From: Apiosordaria backusii
Lineage: Eukaryota; Ascomycota; Sordariomycetes; Sordariales; Lasiosphaeriaceae
Length of the DNA: 64,000 nt
Assembly (NCBI GenBank): GCA_030549205.1
Contig: JAUKTV010000002.1
Coordinates: 434,001 to 498,000 of the forward strand
Reading direction: 5' to 3'
Below, piece after piece: positions 10,127-21,661 of the stretch. How positions within the stretch are numbered: the stretch's first letter is position 1; every line of letters begins with the position of its first letter. The translations under genes and the position numbers were made by a program. Under the pieces are notes generated by a model. That model made no database searches. It saw only the letters and a program-made list of their open reading frames with translations, and was not told where the DNA came from.

Positions 10127-11028
10127 AGAAATCGCAGGTTGTCACATGCGACTACCACGAGAAACCCTGAGGATCTTCGACGTCGGCGTCCAGAAAAGGA
10201 ATTTTATATGGAAGGTTTTGTCGACAAGGATACATCTCGCAGAGGGCGTGCTACCGATGGTCGTAGTGTAAAGATGCAAACGCCACCCGCTCCGGATCAA
10301 ACCGACAAGCTGTTTCGTTCAACATCGACCTCAAGACCTCCTTGTAAGACCTCCAATACCTCAAGTCTGAACTCGAAGCCTTCCTCAAACACCCCGACAA
10401 CAAGAGGGATTACCTCCCCAACCTTGCCCTGGCTATCGTTGGACTGGGGGAGATGAATATGCTCGAGATGCGCTGCATCGTCACGCACCGCTCCAACTGG
10501 TCCAACGAACCTTTGCGCGCGGCGAGGAGCATGAGGCTCATGTGTGCGCTTGTGGCCATTACTCGGAGGATCCCGATCAATAGGCCGGACAACGGGACGA
10601 TGGGGAGGGACTTTAATCCTTCTCATTATGTCATGCTGACGTCGGAGGAGGCGAAGAGGAATGCGGAGGAGGTTAAGGAGAGAGCAGCGGCTGATCGGTG
10701 GGACTTCCAGGGGAGTAGTAATACGCACGAGGAGCCAGTCCTTGATTTGAGAGGTGTGTCAAGGGATGGGGGCCTGAGTCATGACGAGCTGATCAGGAGG
10801 GCGATGGAGGAGGCCCTGAGGAAGAAGGCAGAGGCAGCGAAGAAGGAGGCTGAAGAGCTGGCTGCTAGACAGGCACTGGCGAAGTTGCCGGCTGTGCCGA
10901 GGGTTGGTCCGCCTCCGAGGGTGACGGGGGGGAGTCCACCGCCGAATGTTGGGTCAACTTCGGAATTCGATCCGGTAGGTGGACATGGGGGTGGGGGACT
11001 GAGGAGCGTGCCACATTTTAAAGGCTGA
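10127..11028 (+). pseudogene. Decayed gene with in-frame stop and frame change, unknown family
   Basis: One continuous protein-like reading spans at least 10260-11028, but is interrupted by TAA at 10345-10347 (between FNIDLKTSL and DLQYLKSELEAFLKHPDNK). After it the frame stays open through LPNLALAIVGLGEMNMLEM, a Lys/Glu/Ala-rich helix (MEEALRKKAEAAKKEAEEL) and a Pro/Gly-rich tail to the stop at 11028. The stop is one C-to-T change from CAA. The stretch just upstream (10127-10260, HATTTRNPEDLRRR) is in another frame, so a frameshift or an unseen intron lies between. No family recognised. An alternative is a shorter live gene starting at an ATG after 10453. Confidence 0.45.
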
Positions 11029-12045
11029 TTTCAAGTACCAAGTTGGAAGGGCGACACACTGGGCGACTGACAAGATTCCGGGTGTGATGCTTCATGTTTA
11101 TTTATGTATATTTAGGTACTAAAACTGCCGACGCAGGCGTTTGTTTGAGTCGCGGACTCGGCGGGCGCCTATTGGGGATGTCGAGTCTGATCACGCAATT
11201 GAGATTCTAGTTGGGATTGTTGAACACGTCTTGGCCAAAAAATCACGATGACGTCTGCCCGACGAGACTGATGAGATATGGCGGCTTGAGCCAGCTGTGA
11301 ACAATCATGGCACCTGAGGGAACGGGGGGTAAGAAAGGATCTATGAGGCTCTACTTGGGTAGGGTGCCAATTAACAGTGTACGGTAGGTTCATACCTCGT
11401 GTTTGGTGTTTGGTGTGGTTATGCTGATCCGTGGGTAAGGGGTTTATTTACATTACTCTTTAATCACTAGGGTAACGGAACCATGTAAGCTAGCATAACG
11501 TCTAATACAAGCTGGGATAGACAAATATCAAGACCCAAAAGGCACCTAGTCTTCGCCAAATGACCCTCTGGCCTTTCCACGTGAATTCACAGCTTATGTC
11601 TCGTAAGACGAAGTTTAACAGGCCTGTCTTCACACTCATCAACGGCAGAATTCCCACTTGCTGCACCTGCGGTGTGCCAGGGGCACCGTCAACAGCGGTG
11701 TGAGTGATGTTTTAGTGATAATGTGACCCGCTGCGGCTGTGCGTGTTATATGGGTTTCGCTACGCGTTTCTCTTGGTTGGCTAGGAACACTAAAAACATT
11801 TTTTAATCACACGGAGTGGGACCATTTGACCGCCTTAGATAGCTTGCATTGAGCAGATGATTTTTTTGACGTAACTGTAGGCCACGGATTTAGAGCCCTG
11901 ACCAAACGTCGTGGGGTGTCTGCGGGAAAGATGAGCGCAGAGTCCCGCGTCACACAACGCATTTCCCTTCCTTCCCCAGCACCAAGTCGAAATACAATCA
12001 CCTCCAGAGTCCCGTGCCTGGGTTTATTTCGTATTCTTCGGCTAG
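11029..12045. other. Intergenic
   Basis: No gene, RNA or repeat that I can support. Open frames here are short and on both strands. Confidence 0.35.
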
Positions 12046-14119
12046 GTAGCCAAAGTACCAGGTACACAATCATGGCTGAAAGCTGCCAGGTGGTGGGATG
12101 ACTTTTCCAATAACCTTGCGATAGATCTCGCACTTCTCATTGCGCTGCTCGGAGAGGCATCGACCAAGCAATATTTGAGTGAATGTGTATCCTTTGCGGA
12201 CATCGTCATCTTTGCCGTTGCACCCATAGGGGCCATCACAGCCGTGGTGTCCGCAATTCGAGTTAGGGGAACACCATCTTTGAGGGGCTTTATCGGGAGA
12301 GCACAAGAGGGCGCAGGGATTGCAGAAGCCGAGTTGTGTTCGTCCACCAGTCAAGATGTCTGTGAACTGTACAGTAACGGCGGAATCGCTCGCGTGTTTG
12401 GCTGTCCCAAACTCCTCGAGATCGTTCACGACCCTGACGCGCCATGTACAGAATTTTACCCCGAACCCGGCCGCCAGGCAACCGCTGGGGTCTACACGTT
12501 TCAGGAATACATACAAACGGAGAACGGGCGACATGAATGGAAACCTGACATCAAGTCAGAGTTTGATGACCTCGAATTTTGGTCAGATGGCGGCAGCATT
12601 CGAGCCGAGGCGGCAGGGTTCGCTCCGAATCCTAATCTGTCTGTAAATATCGGAATCAAACATCAAGGGACAATATGGTTTCCAGCGGCGGCATCGCTTG
12701 GTATTGTGTTACAGCTTTCAGTGTTGGTGTGGGCAGGTTTGACAAGATACTATTACCAGTAGACTAGAGAAAGTGCTGAAGGTATGTCTGAGGTTTGCGA
12801 AAACACTTTTTAGGCAACCAAAAGCTCCATACCGTTCTAACTTGGGTGATTATCAGATCAATACGCGGTTCCTATGACAGCGACCGGGACGGTTCTGTTG
12901 TGCTTTGGCATAGGGTTATGTAGAGCAGGGAAAGTGGGCTTTACCAAGAACGCTGCGCTCAGCCGAATGCAACACCACATAGGAGCTTAGGAATGGCATC
13001 ACGGATATCGACTTCCAGGCCGAAGGCCTGGATCAATTGGGAAAGCTCGGCGGAGCTCGCTAAAGGCCGAGGCCAAGAATACGTGGCTCTCGTAGGATTC
13101 TTTTGTATATAAATACGTGGCTCGCTAAGCTCGTTTAAACAGCTTTCTTTAGTCCTCAGATCAATCAATCAATTCTATCACTGCAGGGTTTTCCACCTTC
13201 ACAGGTTATGTACGTATCTAATTAAGAGCAAAACACAGGAAAGAACTTAGGTACGGAAAAGTGTAGCCTCACGGATCTTCTAGGTTTAACCAAGGAACCA
13301 GAATATCGGAGACCAGATTTTTAATTCCTTCGCCTATTCAGACGATAAGGCTCCTCTAAGGAAATATATAACCTTGGAGAAGGATCTTCACAAACAGAAA
13401 CTTAAAATGGCTTGGATCTGGCTAACGGTATACGAATCTAATTCTTCTCAACTGCCAGCTCGCCGGTCACCATAAAGGGGCCATGGGAACAAGCTACCAC
13501 CATTTTATAGACATTTCAGTGCGCTTTATGGACAGGAAGAGAGATGGATAGCAGCGACATATATGACGCCGGGTGAATCCTAAGCCACCTACCTTAACCC
13601 CCAGACCTACGTTTATGAAGGGGCGGGACTTTTGCAGTGCTTTCTGTAACAAGGCATCGATTCTTCGGCTGGCAAAATGTCAACTTGGCGACTCCCTCTG
13701 CACAGATGGTGGTTTTGGACATCCCGACAAAAGGCACAGTGATGCAAAATTGTGCTCAGGAGCTTTATTCGATATTCCTGGCCGCCATCTTGCAGACAGT
13801 GGAGGATATTGGCGGGAATTCATCGACAATCTCACCTAAGGGCAGACTCACAGTCAAAAACGACAAAGCCGAAGAGATCCAGCAGGTCCTCATATCACGG
13901 GGCTTGTGTGACCTGGACGATGCATCTGCATGCACGGTCCCCATCTCTAAGCAGCATGGGAATCTTAAGCCCCCCGAGGAAGCATCATCAATGGCGGGCA
14001 CATTCTCTTCTATGGCTCCCAAAAGAGTGGAGATACCTCGATGGTATCCAGATCCCCCTCCTCAAACCCGTACGCGTTTACGATTAGTGATGAAGGGTCT
14101 ATCTCAGGTCAATAGATAG
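12046..14119 (+). pseudogene. Decayed fungal multi-membrane-span protein (ankyrin-protein N-terminal family)
   Basis: Two islands of one gene are visible. The first (12046-12762) reads SWLKAARWWDDFSNNLA, then membrane-like APIGAITAVVSAIRV, then GRAQEGAGIAEAELCSSTS and VCELYSNGGIARVFG, phrases I recognise from the N-terminal region of large fungal membrane proteins that often end in ankyrin repeats. It ends at TAG 12760-12762 just after a further hydrophobic span. The second island (13637-14119) reads RFFGWQNVNLATPSAQ, VLDIPTKGTVMQNCAQELY and so on, a later part of the same family. DNA between the islands has no matching frame, so at least one internal segment is lost or scrambled. No ankyrin repeats remain. 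The family's function is not established to my knowledge; some members lie near incompatibility-type genes. Confidence 0.6.
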
Positions 14120-14401
14120 AAAACCGGTGTCCTTCCCTAAGGTTACCTACCTAGGGAGCAAGTATGTCTTTCCTGAATGTAGGGTAAATAGGCGCTACTA
14201 CACTCGCTAAGGGCTCGCTTTGTCAAACCCAAATGTAAACGTGTATGTAAAAATCACTTCGAGGTGTAATGAAACAATGGTCGATGTGTTCTAGGTACCT
14301 ACCTACCTTACCTAGGTATGCAGCAACAGGCCATTGTGTGAGGTTAAGACATTCTGTAGTCATCTGGAGTTGACTATTGGTTCAAGATGACTCTATCAAT
14401 A

Positions 14402-15880
14402 TTACCTCAAACCTCCTGCAAACTCCACCTTGAGCACTTCGATATGATTGTTGTTCGTGTAAGAAACCACCAGCGTCTTCCCTGTTTCATCCAAATACGG
14501 GTGTGCCACGCCGGCATACACCAACCCGTCATCAATCGGCGTGGCCTGGAAGATCTGTACATCCGGCGTCCAAGGCCCTTCTAAATTGTCTGCTGTTCGA
14601 ATAAAAACAGCACCCCCAGCTATAACATCGCCACGGTCAGCACGTCCCCAAGTCTCAAATTTCTGAACGAGATAACTTACCAATGCCCAAATGCACCAAC
14701 AAATAACACCCCCAATACTCGCTCCAATGCACTTGCCCCTGCCCGGTCCCCCACATAACCGCCGTCTCGGTATCAAACCGATCCAGCACCTCCTTCCTCC
14801 AACCCTTCTGCTTCCCCCAGTAATACTCATACGCTCCCAAGTCAAACGCATCCTTCGCCTTCACCCTAGCAAGGTAGTGATAGTTGAGATTACCCCAATC
14901 ACTAATATAATTCGGCGGGCCTCCCAAGATGTAAATGTACTCGGACTTCTCATCCCGGTACGCAATCTGATCGCCATATCGCGCGGTTTTGTTAGAATCC
15001 CACCACCACCCTTGCTCCCCGTAACGGCGGGTAACGGTTGGGACGTCGTCAACGAGTTCAACTTGTGCCACCCCGGCGCCGATGAGGCCGCGGCTTTCAT
15101 TTCCGTTCTATTGTTCTCGTCAGCCCCAACCCCTCCTTTTGTCGGATGCGTGGGACTTACCACAAGGTAATACAAAACCCCCATCCCCGTCTCCTCATCA
15201 ACCTCACACAGACTCGTCCCCCCAAAGCCATACTGGTTCGTCTCCCCCCACTCCTCCACAAACGGCACAAACTGCAGCTGGTGCGGCACCGGTTTATCGT
15301 TGTTCAAGTACAGATCAATGACCGTCAATGGGTCGTCAGTGAGCAAAGAGATTGAATCCCGCACCATACCGTGAAAGCCGGGTGGGTCGAGGAACATATC
15401 CGTTACTCCTGGGGCGGCCCATAGCGTGTCACCAAAGATGGAGTACCATTTCCCTCCTAGCTTGCCTGTAAACCCCAGGTCGCGGTGCGAGCAGGAGTTA
15501 TTTGCTGTTTGGTAGCCTAGCCATGTTACGGTTGAGATGGAGTTGTTAAGGGGGTTGGTGCCCGAGGGGAGGGTGTTGTCTATTACAACCTTGCTGGGGA
15601 GGGTAGTTGAGGGGAGGACGGTGCTGGTTGTGCTGTTGGCAATGGTTGCAGGCTGGGAGGTAGTGGTGGGTGTGTTGGCTGCGACGGTGCTGGGTAATTG
15701 AGTGGTTGTTGTCAAGGTGGTTGAGTTGCCTGTCGGCGTGGTAAGGGGCTCAGTGGATGTGATAGGTTGAGCTGTTGTCGCTGCTGGAGAGCTTGGATCC
15801 TGATGTTCCAAGCAGGCAGCAACGACTGAAAGAATGTTAACAAGGGCCGCTGGTAGCTGGTGTATCCTAGGACCAACCAT
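14402..15880 (-). CDS. Secreted mucin-linked DUF4185-like protein
   Basis: Three exons, 15880-15161, 15107-14681 and 14619-14402, giving 454 residues; introns 15108-15160 and 14620-14680 start GTAAGT and end TAG. The first 30 residues (MVGPRIHQLPAALVNILSVV) look like a signal peptide. Residues about 30-95 are Thr/Ser/Pro-rich, a likely O-glycosylated stalk. The rest resembles the DUF4185 beta-propeller-like fold, related in style to glycoside hydrolases: LGFTGKLGGKWYSIFGDTLW, then an SDWGNLNYHYLARVKAKDAF region, and a final LEGPWTPDVQIFQA motif. Acidic and aromatic residues in these motifs could bind sugar, but I cannot assign a substrate. Probably an extracellular or wall carbohydrate-active protein. 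Confidence 0.8.
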
Positions 15881-17244
15881 GACGGCTACGGCATAGGGCT
15901 AGGTCCAAAAGAACGACGGAGTGGAAGAAATGAGGTAGCGTAGAAAACGAGGGCTGTTCCGCCTGGCGATGGTGCTGGGAAAAAAAAGTTAAGAACGCGA
16001 AGACTGCTCGACAGAAGGCGCGTCTAGAGGAGCCACTAGCTGGAATGAGAAGAGAGATGCAATCCAATGCTCAGAATCAGATGAACCACAGCTAAATGTG
16101 TCCCAACCTCTTCCCTTAAAGAACCGTCACAGCGGGCTCGTATCAGCATCGATCCCAACAACATAGGCCAGCTACCCCTGACTGGACAAAGGGGCGCCTG
16201 CGGGATTGCATCCCGTCAGTGAGACAAAGGTGCCAAGGGGCATCTCATGGCGTCTACCCATAATGATGAAGACCACGAAGCGAGAAAGAATTGGCAATTA
16301 ACGGCTGATGCGAAGTAACGAAGAAATGTACTTTGATGTAACTCGACAAGCAAACATTGTGTCCAGCCTATTATTCTTTGAAAGGGATCAAGGGGTCAGT
16401 GTTCCACGTGCGTCTTTGTGCCCTTGAACCACCGTGAGCCGCATGCCTTGATGACGGCGGCCAAAGAGGGAGCTTGATCGGCCGGATGAACATTCAAGGA
16501 ATTAAGCATAAAAAGAAATCATCAAAAAGTCCATTGCCTCAGTAGGTACATACCTGGGGCTTGATGCGTCGATGGGCAGTTCGAGGGAGTATCATTAGGA
16601 TGACGTAACCTCTGCACGTTGACAAGCACCTTTCGAAGGAGGCGTCGCATCTTGACTACAGCGCGGGAAAAGTGTTGTTAAACAGGAAAGAGACTGCTGA
16701 CAGCGAAGCCAATCGGTCGGACTGCCATGGTAGAATCGCTCAAGATATTGTTGATGGATGTTGGTCTTCGGGACTCGTTGTTCCTCGATGTCGTCCCAGT
16801 TGGGAGTTGTGATTGGGAGTTGTGTGATTGGCCAGTTTTTTTAAAAGAAGGCAAAATGCCAAGATGGCCGAGTGGTCGAAGGCGCCGGACAGCTTTTTTG
16901 AAATGCCTATGAGGAGTTTTGGCTGTTATCCGGCTTGCCAGTTGTTTCCGCTGTGTAACACTGAGCCCCCAATCGCTGTGCGCCGTTAAGCATGAGAGTT
17001 GAATCCATTTAACATGCGAAAATTGCCAAGATCCTAGCGGCGGCATCTCATCGTTGCCAGTGCCAATCGCGCTGTGATTGGCCAGCGATAAGCAACCGGC
17101 AACTCTTTATCAACTGCCTTCGGCATCGCATCGAGGGACCTTGGGCTTCGCATCAGGAACATGCGCCATCACCCCGCGTGTTGACGAAGCATATCATCGC
17201 CGGGCTTCATTCTTTTGTAAATTACCAAGGCTGTTCCTCATGAA
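15881..17244. other. Intergenic between divergent genes
   Basis: Holds the promoter of the secreted protein gene to the left and of the asparaginase gene to the right. The only structure I see is the tRNA-like fragment at 16858-16890. Confidence 0.4.
16858..16890 (+). pseudogene. 5' half of a tRNA (Leu-like), followed by T6
   Basis: The 33 bases beginning GCCAAGATGGCCGAGTGG match the acceptor-strand and D-arm of a fungal class II tRNA, most like tRNA-Leu (GGCCGAGTGGTCGAAGGCGCC). The anticodon arm, variable arm and T-arm are missing; a run of six T follows at once (16894-16899), as in a Pol III terminator. A relic or tRNA-derived fragment, not a working tRNA. Confidence 0.55.
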
Positions 17245-18678
17245 ATGATGTTGGAATATTTGAAAATGACCACAAAGATAGAATACAAACCCCAATCCCC
17301 CACCCCAAACCGCTTCAGACCGCGCGTGATCATCCACGGCGGAGCAGGCAACATATCCCCATCCACCCTCCCACCACACCGCTACAAGCAATACCGTGAA
17401 TCCCTCCTCACCATCATCACCAAAACCCACCACTACATGTTCACCGTCGACGCCTCCAACTCCTTCCCATCCTCCCTCTCCACCGCAACCTACGCCGTCA
17501 CCCTCCTAGAAGACAACCCCCTCTTCAATGCCGGCCACGGCGCCGTCTTCACCCGCGATGGCTACAACGAACTCGAAGCCTCCATCATGGTCTCCCATCC
17601 CGAAAGCTACCCCAAACGTGGCGTAGGCGTCACCGGCCTCCGCCGCGTCCGCAACCCCATCCTCTTAGCCAAAGCCATCCTCGAACACGGCCACGACGAC
17701 CTCCTCGGTCGCCACTCATCGCCCTCCTCCCATTCAGAACCACTAGACGTCCCCAACGCCCAAGGGCACACCCTCCTCCACGGCCCAGCAGCCGAACAAC
17801 TCGCAAAGCAATATAACCTCGAAATAGTCCCCCAATCCTACTTCTACACCCAAACCCGCTGGGACGAGCACACCCGCGCCCTGGACCGCGAGAAGCAAAA
17901 ACCCGGCGAAGAACTAGCAACTTACAGCAAAGAAGAGTACCTCCCCCAAGGCACCGTCGGCGCAGTCACCCTCGACGAACAAGGCGTTGTCACCGTCGCG
18001 ACAAGCACAGGCGGCCTGACAAATAAACTCACCGGCCGAATAGGGGACACCCCCTCCGTCGGTGCCGGGTTTTGGGCGGAAAATTGGGCTGAAAAAGGCA
18101 ACCCATCAGGGGTGAGCGACTGGAAGCACCGACCCGGACCGGCGGTGGTGATATCGGATGCGCTGAGGGGGTTAATGGCTGATTGCCTTCCCACTCCCTT
18201 CCAGCACAACCCTCTCCCTAAAACGCCTCGAATAGTAACCACCCGATCAATGGCAGTCTCAGGAACTGGAAACGGGGACTCGTTTCTTCGGACTGCGGCC
18301 GCAAGAACGGTTGGCGCCATGGCTAGGTTCGGGGGTATATCATCAGTTGAGGCAGTGTCACGAGTCGCTGGACCGGGAGGAGAACTCCAGAACAGCGCGG
18401 GTGACCGGTGGGGCTTGACGGGGGAAGGAGCCGGGGGCATCATCGGGATCGAGACTATCGAAGTTCAGGACGACAAGGGGGAGAAGCTGGACCTTCGTTC
18501 CGAGATCCTCCAGAACTTCAACTGCGGCGGCATGTTCCGAGCGTGGGTTGACAGGCGGAGTCACGCGCATGTTCGGGTATGGCGGGAAGATCAGGAGCTG
18601 CCAGATGGCTACTGGGGTGAGGATGAAGCAGTCGACTTGAGGAACCCCGCCATCAAGGGCGAGCCGGCACTACTTTGA
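17245..18678 (+). CDS. Isoaspartyl peptidase / L-asparaginase, Ntn hydrolase (asparaginase 2 family)
   Basis: Single-exon, 477 residues. Hydrolyses isoaspartyl peptides and/or asparagine; the precursor cleaves itself before a Thr that becomes the N-terminal nucleophile. Visible motifs: RVIIHGGAGNISPS at about residues 28-41, LLEDNPLFNAGHGAVF with the typical NAGxGxxxT-like turn, LEASIMV, then GTVGAV with the candidate nucleophile Thr237, and TSTGGLTNKLTGRIGDTP for the substrate loop and GDTP turn. A linker (about 150-230) separates the alpha and beta parts as expected. The first ATG is at 17245; a second at 17266 is equally possible. The 5' half is very C-rich (codons ending in C), unlike its relic-rich left flank. 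Cytosolic by lack of targeting signals. Confidence 0.9.
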   Translation: MMLEYLKMTTKIEYKPQSPTPNRFRPRVIIHGGAGNISPSTLPPHRYKQYRESLLTIITKTHHYMFTVDASNSFPSSLSTATYAVTLLEDNPLFNAGHGAVFTRDGYNELEASIMVSHPESYPKRGVGVTGLRRVRNPILLAKAILEHGHDDLLGRHSSPSSHSEPLDVPNAQGHTLLHGPAAEQLAKQYNLEIVPQSYFYTQTRWDEHTRALDREKQKPGEELATYSKEEYLPQGTVGAVTLDEQGVVTVATSTGGLTNKLTGRIGDTPSVGAGFWAENWAEKGNPSGVSDWKHRPGPAVVISDALRGLMADCLPTPFQHNPLPKTPRIVTTRSMAVSGTGNGDSFLRTAAARTVGAMARFGGISSVEAVSRVAGPGGELQNSAGDRWGLTGEGAGGIIGIETIEVQDDKGEKLDLRSEILQNFNCGGMFRAWVDRRSHAHVRVWREDQELPDGYWGEDEAVDLRNPAIKGEPALL

Positions 18679-18953
18679 CCATGAGAGAGATTCCTAGACC
18701 GTGAGCATATGTGTATAAACAGCAATGAAATATTATTCGGATGCTTTGTCTCCAACGCTTTTTTGGCATCGACGTCCATTGCCCCCTCCATGGCAAGACG
18801 TAACCAACCGATTCTATGTTACACAGGGAACGCCGCCACCCAAAATGCAAACCGTCATGAATGCGTACGAAAACACACGTCCCGGCTCGCCCAGAGAGCC
18901 CGGAGAAGAGTTGAGAGGTGTTGGTAGACCAATATGAAATTTATTGATACATT

Positions 18954-19645
18954 CTATGCGAGGTTCATTTCGTTGGAAGGTGGTGGTTGTGGGGCCTGGG
19001 TGAACACTTGTGTTAGCATGGACTGCGACGGCTAAGAATTTCGATAACATACCTCGAGCTTTGTGGAACCCGCCATCATCTTCTGGAAACCGATACCAAC
19101 ACCTTCAATGACAGCAAGGAGGACAGCGCAAGCAATAGCGCCGTTCCTCGCCGCCTTGTAACCACCACGGATCGCGAGCGAACCACCTGTGAAGAAACCA
19201 GCAATCTAGAGCATGTCAACGGTTTCGTTACCAAGTTTGGAAATCTTCCAGCCAATACGTACGATGGCGTTGTATGGATCCTCCTTCTTTCTGATACCCT
19301 TGACAGCGCAGTCGTATGTAGAGAAAAGACCACCCCAGACACCAAAGTTACCGCCCAGTACTGGCGCGCGCATCTTGATGGCTGTGATGGCGCCTACTCG
19401 CCTCTCGCCATATGGGCTATTTCTGAAACCCTTGATACCGTGCCAGATCGTACCGCCGATAGCCTGAACAGGACGTTAGTTGTGTGTGGAGGGGTCGAAG
19501 AAGCATCGGGCGGGAGACATACACCCATGGCGAAGGCACCGCCAAAGTCGTTGAGGATGACCCATGGGCAGGGGTCTGACGGGAGGTATTAGCATGTATG
19601 CCATAAAGTCGTCAACGGCCGGTATTCACCTCTTGTGTGATCCAT
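18954..19645 (-). CDS. TIM17: Mitochondrial import inner membrane translocase subunit Tim17
   Basis: Five exons: 19645-19630, 19575-19523, 19463-19263, 19205-19053 and 18995-18954, summing to 465 nt and 154 residues, the family's usual length. Introns of 54-59 bp have GTGAAT, GTATGT, GTACGT and GTATGT donors. The protein starts MDHTRDPCPW and continues with the Gly-rich membrane spans of Tim17 ([48 protein letters not shown]). Cys8 and Cys75 sit 67 residues apart, like the disulfide pair known in yeast Tim17 (C10/C77). It forms part of the TIM23 channel that imports presequence proteins. The C-terminus is a short Pro-rich tail. Essential housekeeping gene; the window's most reliable anchor. 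Confidence 0.95.
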
Positions 19646-20729
19646 TTTGATGTGTGGTGTTTGAGATTTCTCGACGAAAAAGAAAGGCGGCCCGGGTTTC
19701 GACTTGACGTCGACGCTCGGTTACTGAACACAAAGAGGGCGAGTGTTAATTAGCTCGATATAATCGTCGGCAATCGGAGTCGTCGAAGAAGTCAGGGTGC
19801 GTTCGCGGTGGTCGTCGGTTGGGGGTTGCCAGAGGCGTCGTTATCGTTCAAATCTCTCGATTCTGCAAACTTCGGCTTGATGATCTCAGAAGCCAAAAAA
19901 ATTATAGGGATTGGACTGTGCACAGACCATTCCCACCGCTGGCCAGTGCGCCAAGACAGTGCGAGCGCCGCCCCGCCGTTATCGGCGACAGATAAACCGA
20001 ATTCGAGCACAGCACCCTTTGAGAATCACAGAGCCAGGCGACCCCGCAAACAGGAAGCAGCTAACTTTCCAGTGTCACTCTCTAGTCCAGGGGTACCTTA
20101 GTTATGATGTTATAAAGCTTGTCCCGTCTTGAGAGTGGAATTCCTCGGGAAGCATCAGTTCAAGTGGACCTCAAGATCGTGAGCAGTGTTAAGAATGAAA
20201 GATCCACCCAGTCCTGATGGATGTGCTGTTGGTACAGTTGGCAGAACACTGCCCTCGTGACCACGCTGTGCTGCCGAGACAAGGCCACACCATTGGCGTC
20301 GTGGTTCGTCTCCCCAAGGTCGATCATGGATGCCATGTACAAATTTCCGCAATGGATAGATGCAGTAGGGACATGCGGTGTGGTCTCACCCCTGGGCGAG
20401 AGAAGCAAAAAGAAAGCAGGAACTAACACGTTTTGAGCCATGTGTCTCATCATCGGCCACCCGTAAATATCGCACCACAATCGGAGAATGGCATTTGCTT
20501 TGTCGAGAAGCACGCGTCGTGGCGTTTGATGCCTCTTGCCGGTCCGGAACCACCTTCCCATTGGGTATATGAATAGCGCCTGTCCTTCAACCTCACACCA
20601 TCTGTCTTCTCTCTTGTTTTCGCCTATCGACATATCTGGAACCCACTGTCTTACTCCCGCAAGAGCGGTGAGATGCCTCCGTCCTTCTTCTTTCGACCTG
20701 TGCGCGGTGGTTTATGAGAGCCGTCGAGT
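19646..20729. other. Intergenic upstream of TIM17
   Basis: TIM17 promoter on the left. A minus-strand frame at 20160-20633 (157 codons) has one hydrophobic segment but no conserved pattern, and overlapping frames of similar size exist on the other strand, so I do not call it. Confidence 0.35.
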
Positions 20730-21530
20730 ATGGTGCGCTTCGACCCTGATCTCGCGTCATCCACCCGGCCCAGCAAGACACCGTGTAACATGGAAGAACT
20801 CGGAGAACCCGGGCGACCGTCTCAGCAAGAAGGGTCCGAGTCTGTACAAAAGCCAGGAACCACCGACAACGGCCCTGTTCGTCCTGTCCCTCAAAACTTT
20901 GTTTGGCGTCTGTATGGTGGAAGAAGCAGCAGCGATTCGACATCTGTGAAGGACAGCTCAGGCGACATGGCACTCGGCGTGCCCGTCCTGCGGGAGACGT
21001 TCGATCCCTGGCGATGCCACGACGGCCACGATGAAGACGATGGAGGTTGCAAAGGATGCATCAAGATCAACAAAGCTAGGGCCGCGGCTGCAGCTCTTGC
21101 CACGCCGCTCGCTCTGCCATCCCACGCTGTCACCCCAGGTGAGTTGATGTCTGCTCTGTTCAACCGTTTCAACCGCTGTCCCAAATGTCATTCCCCCGCA
21201 AACCCCCACATCCCTCTGCACCTCCCGTACCAGCCCGCTGGGCACACTCTCGATCGTCCCACCGTGGGGTGCATCCGTCCCATGCTTTTTGGGGCGTTTG
21301 GTCCTGTCATGGAATCTGGGATGCCCGGATCCGCGGCTCTTCAAGGTTGTGGTGGAGTTTCCCCAGCTGTGCCAATTGTTCCCTGGAACGTGGGGCAGGC
21401 CATCCTTGTGAAGCTGTCCACAGTGAGGGAGGGTTCTAGGCTGTGGCTAGCGCGGGGCTGTCCCCGTTCACCGGCCATGACAGTGTTTTCTCCGGAAATG
21501 TCGTCAGAGCAACTTTCGATTTCCAAATAA
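20730..21530 (+). CDS. Hypothetical protein with two CxxC motifs
   Basis: A 266-codon open frame from ATG 20730. No family is recognised. It has an acidic/Cys segment (CHDGHDEDDGGCKGC, about residues 96-110) and a second CPKC at about 174, which together could bind a metal; an Ala-rich stretch (ARAAAAALATPLALP) follows the first. The C-terminal third is Gly/Pro/Val-rich without clear structure. Shadow frames on the opposite strand are shorter. It is in the same orientation as DUG2 just downstream (start 21662). Length supports a gene, but codon bias is weak and I cannot exclude a chance frame. Confidence 0.4.
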   Translation: MVRFDPDLASSTRPSKTPCNMEELGEPGRPSQQEGSESVQKPGTTDNGPVRPVPQNFVWRLYGGRSSSDSTSVKDSSGDMALGVPVLRETFDPWRCHDGHDEDDGGCKGCIKINKARAAAAALATPLALPSHAVTPGELMSALFNRFNRCPKCHSPANPHIPLHLPYQPAGHTLDRPTVGCIRPMLFGAFGPVMESGMPGSAALQGCGGVSPAVPIVPWNVGQAILVKLSTVREGSRLWLARGCPRSPAMTVFSPEMSSEQLSISK

Positions 21531-21661
21531 AAGTCCATGACCTGATTCTACAAAGCCTTCGTTTCAACGCTCGGCTTACTGATATCGGACGGCTCAATTC
21601 TTTCTCAAATTAACCCCCATGCTGACAATCTCCGTTCGATCCATCAGACCCGACCGCGACA

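Noticed and set aside
10344..10366. Possible intron starting GTAAGA that would remove the stop at 10345
   Set aside because: The nearest AG that restores the frame leaves an intron of about 22 bases, too short for fungal splicing, so I treat the TAA as a true stop.
17922..18443. 173-codon minus-strand open frame
   Set aside because: It is antisense to the asparaginase gene; GC-rich codons keep the opposite strand open. No independent motif.
20160..20633. 157-codon minus-strand frame with one hydrophobic stretch
   Set aside because: No conserved pattern and comparable overlapping frames on the plus strand; possible but not supported.
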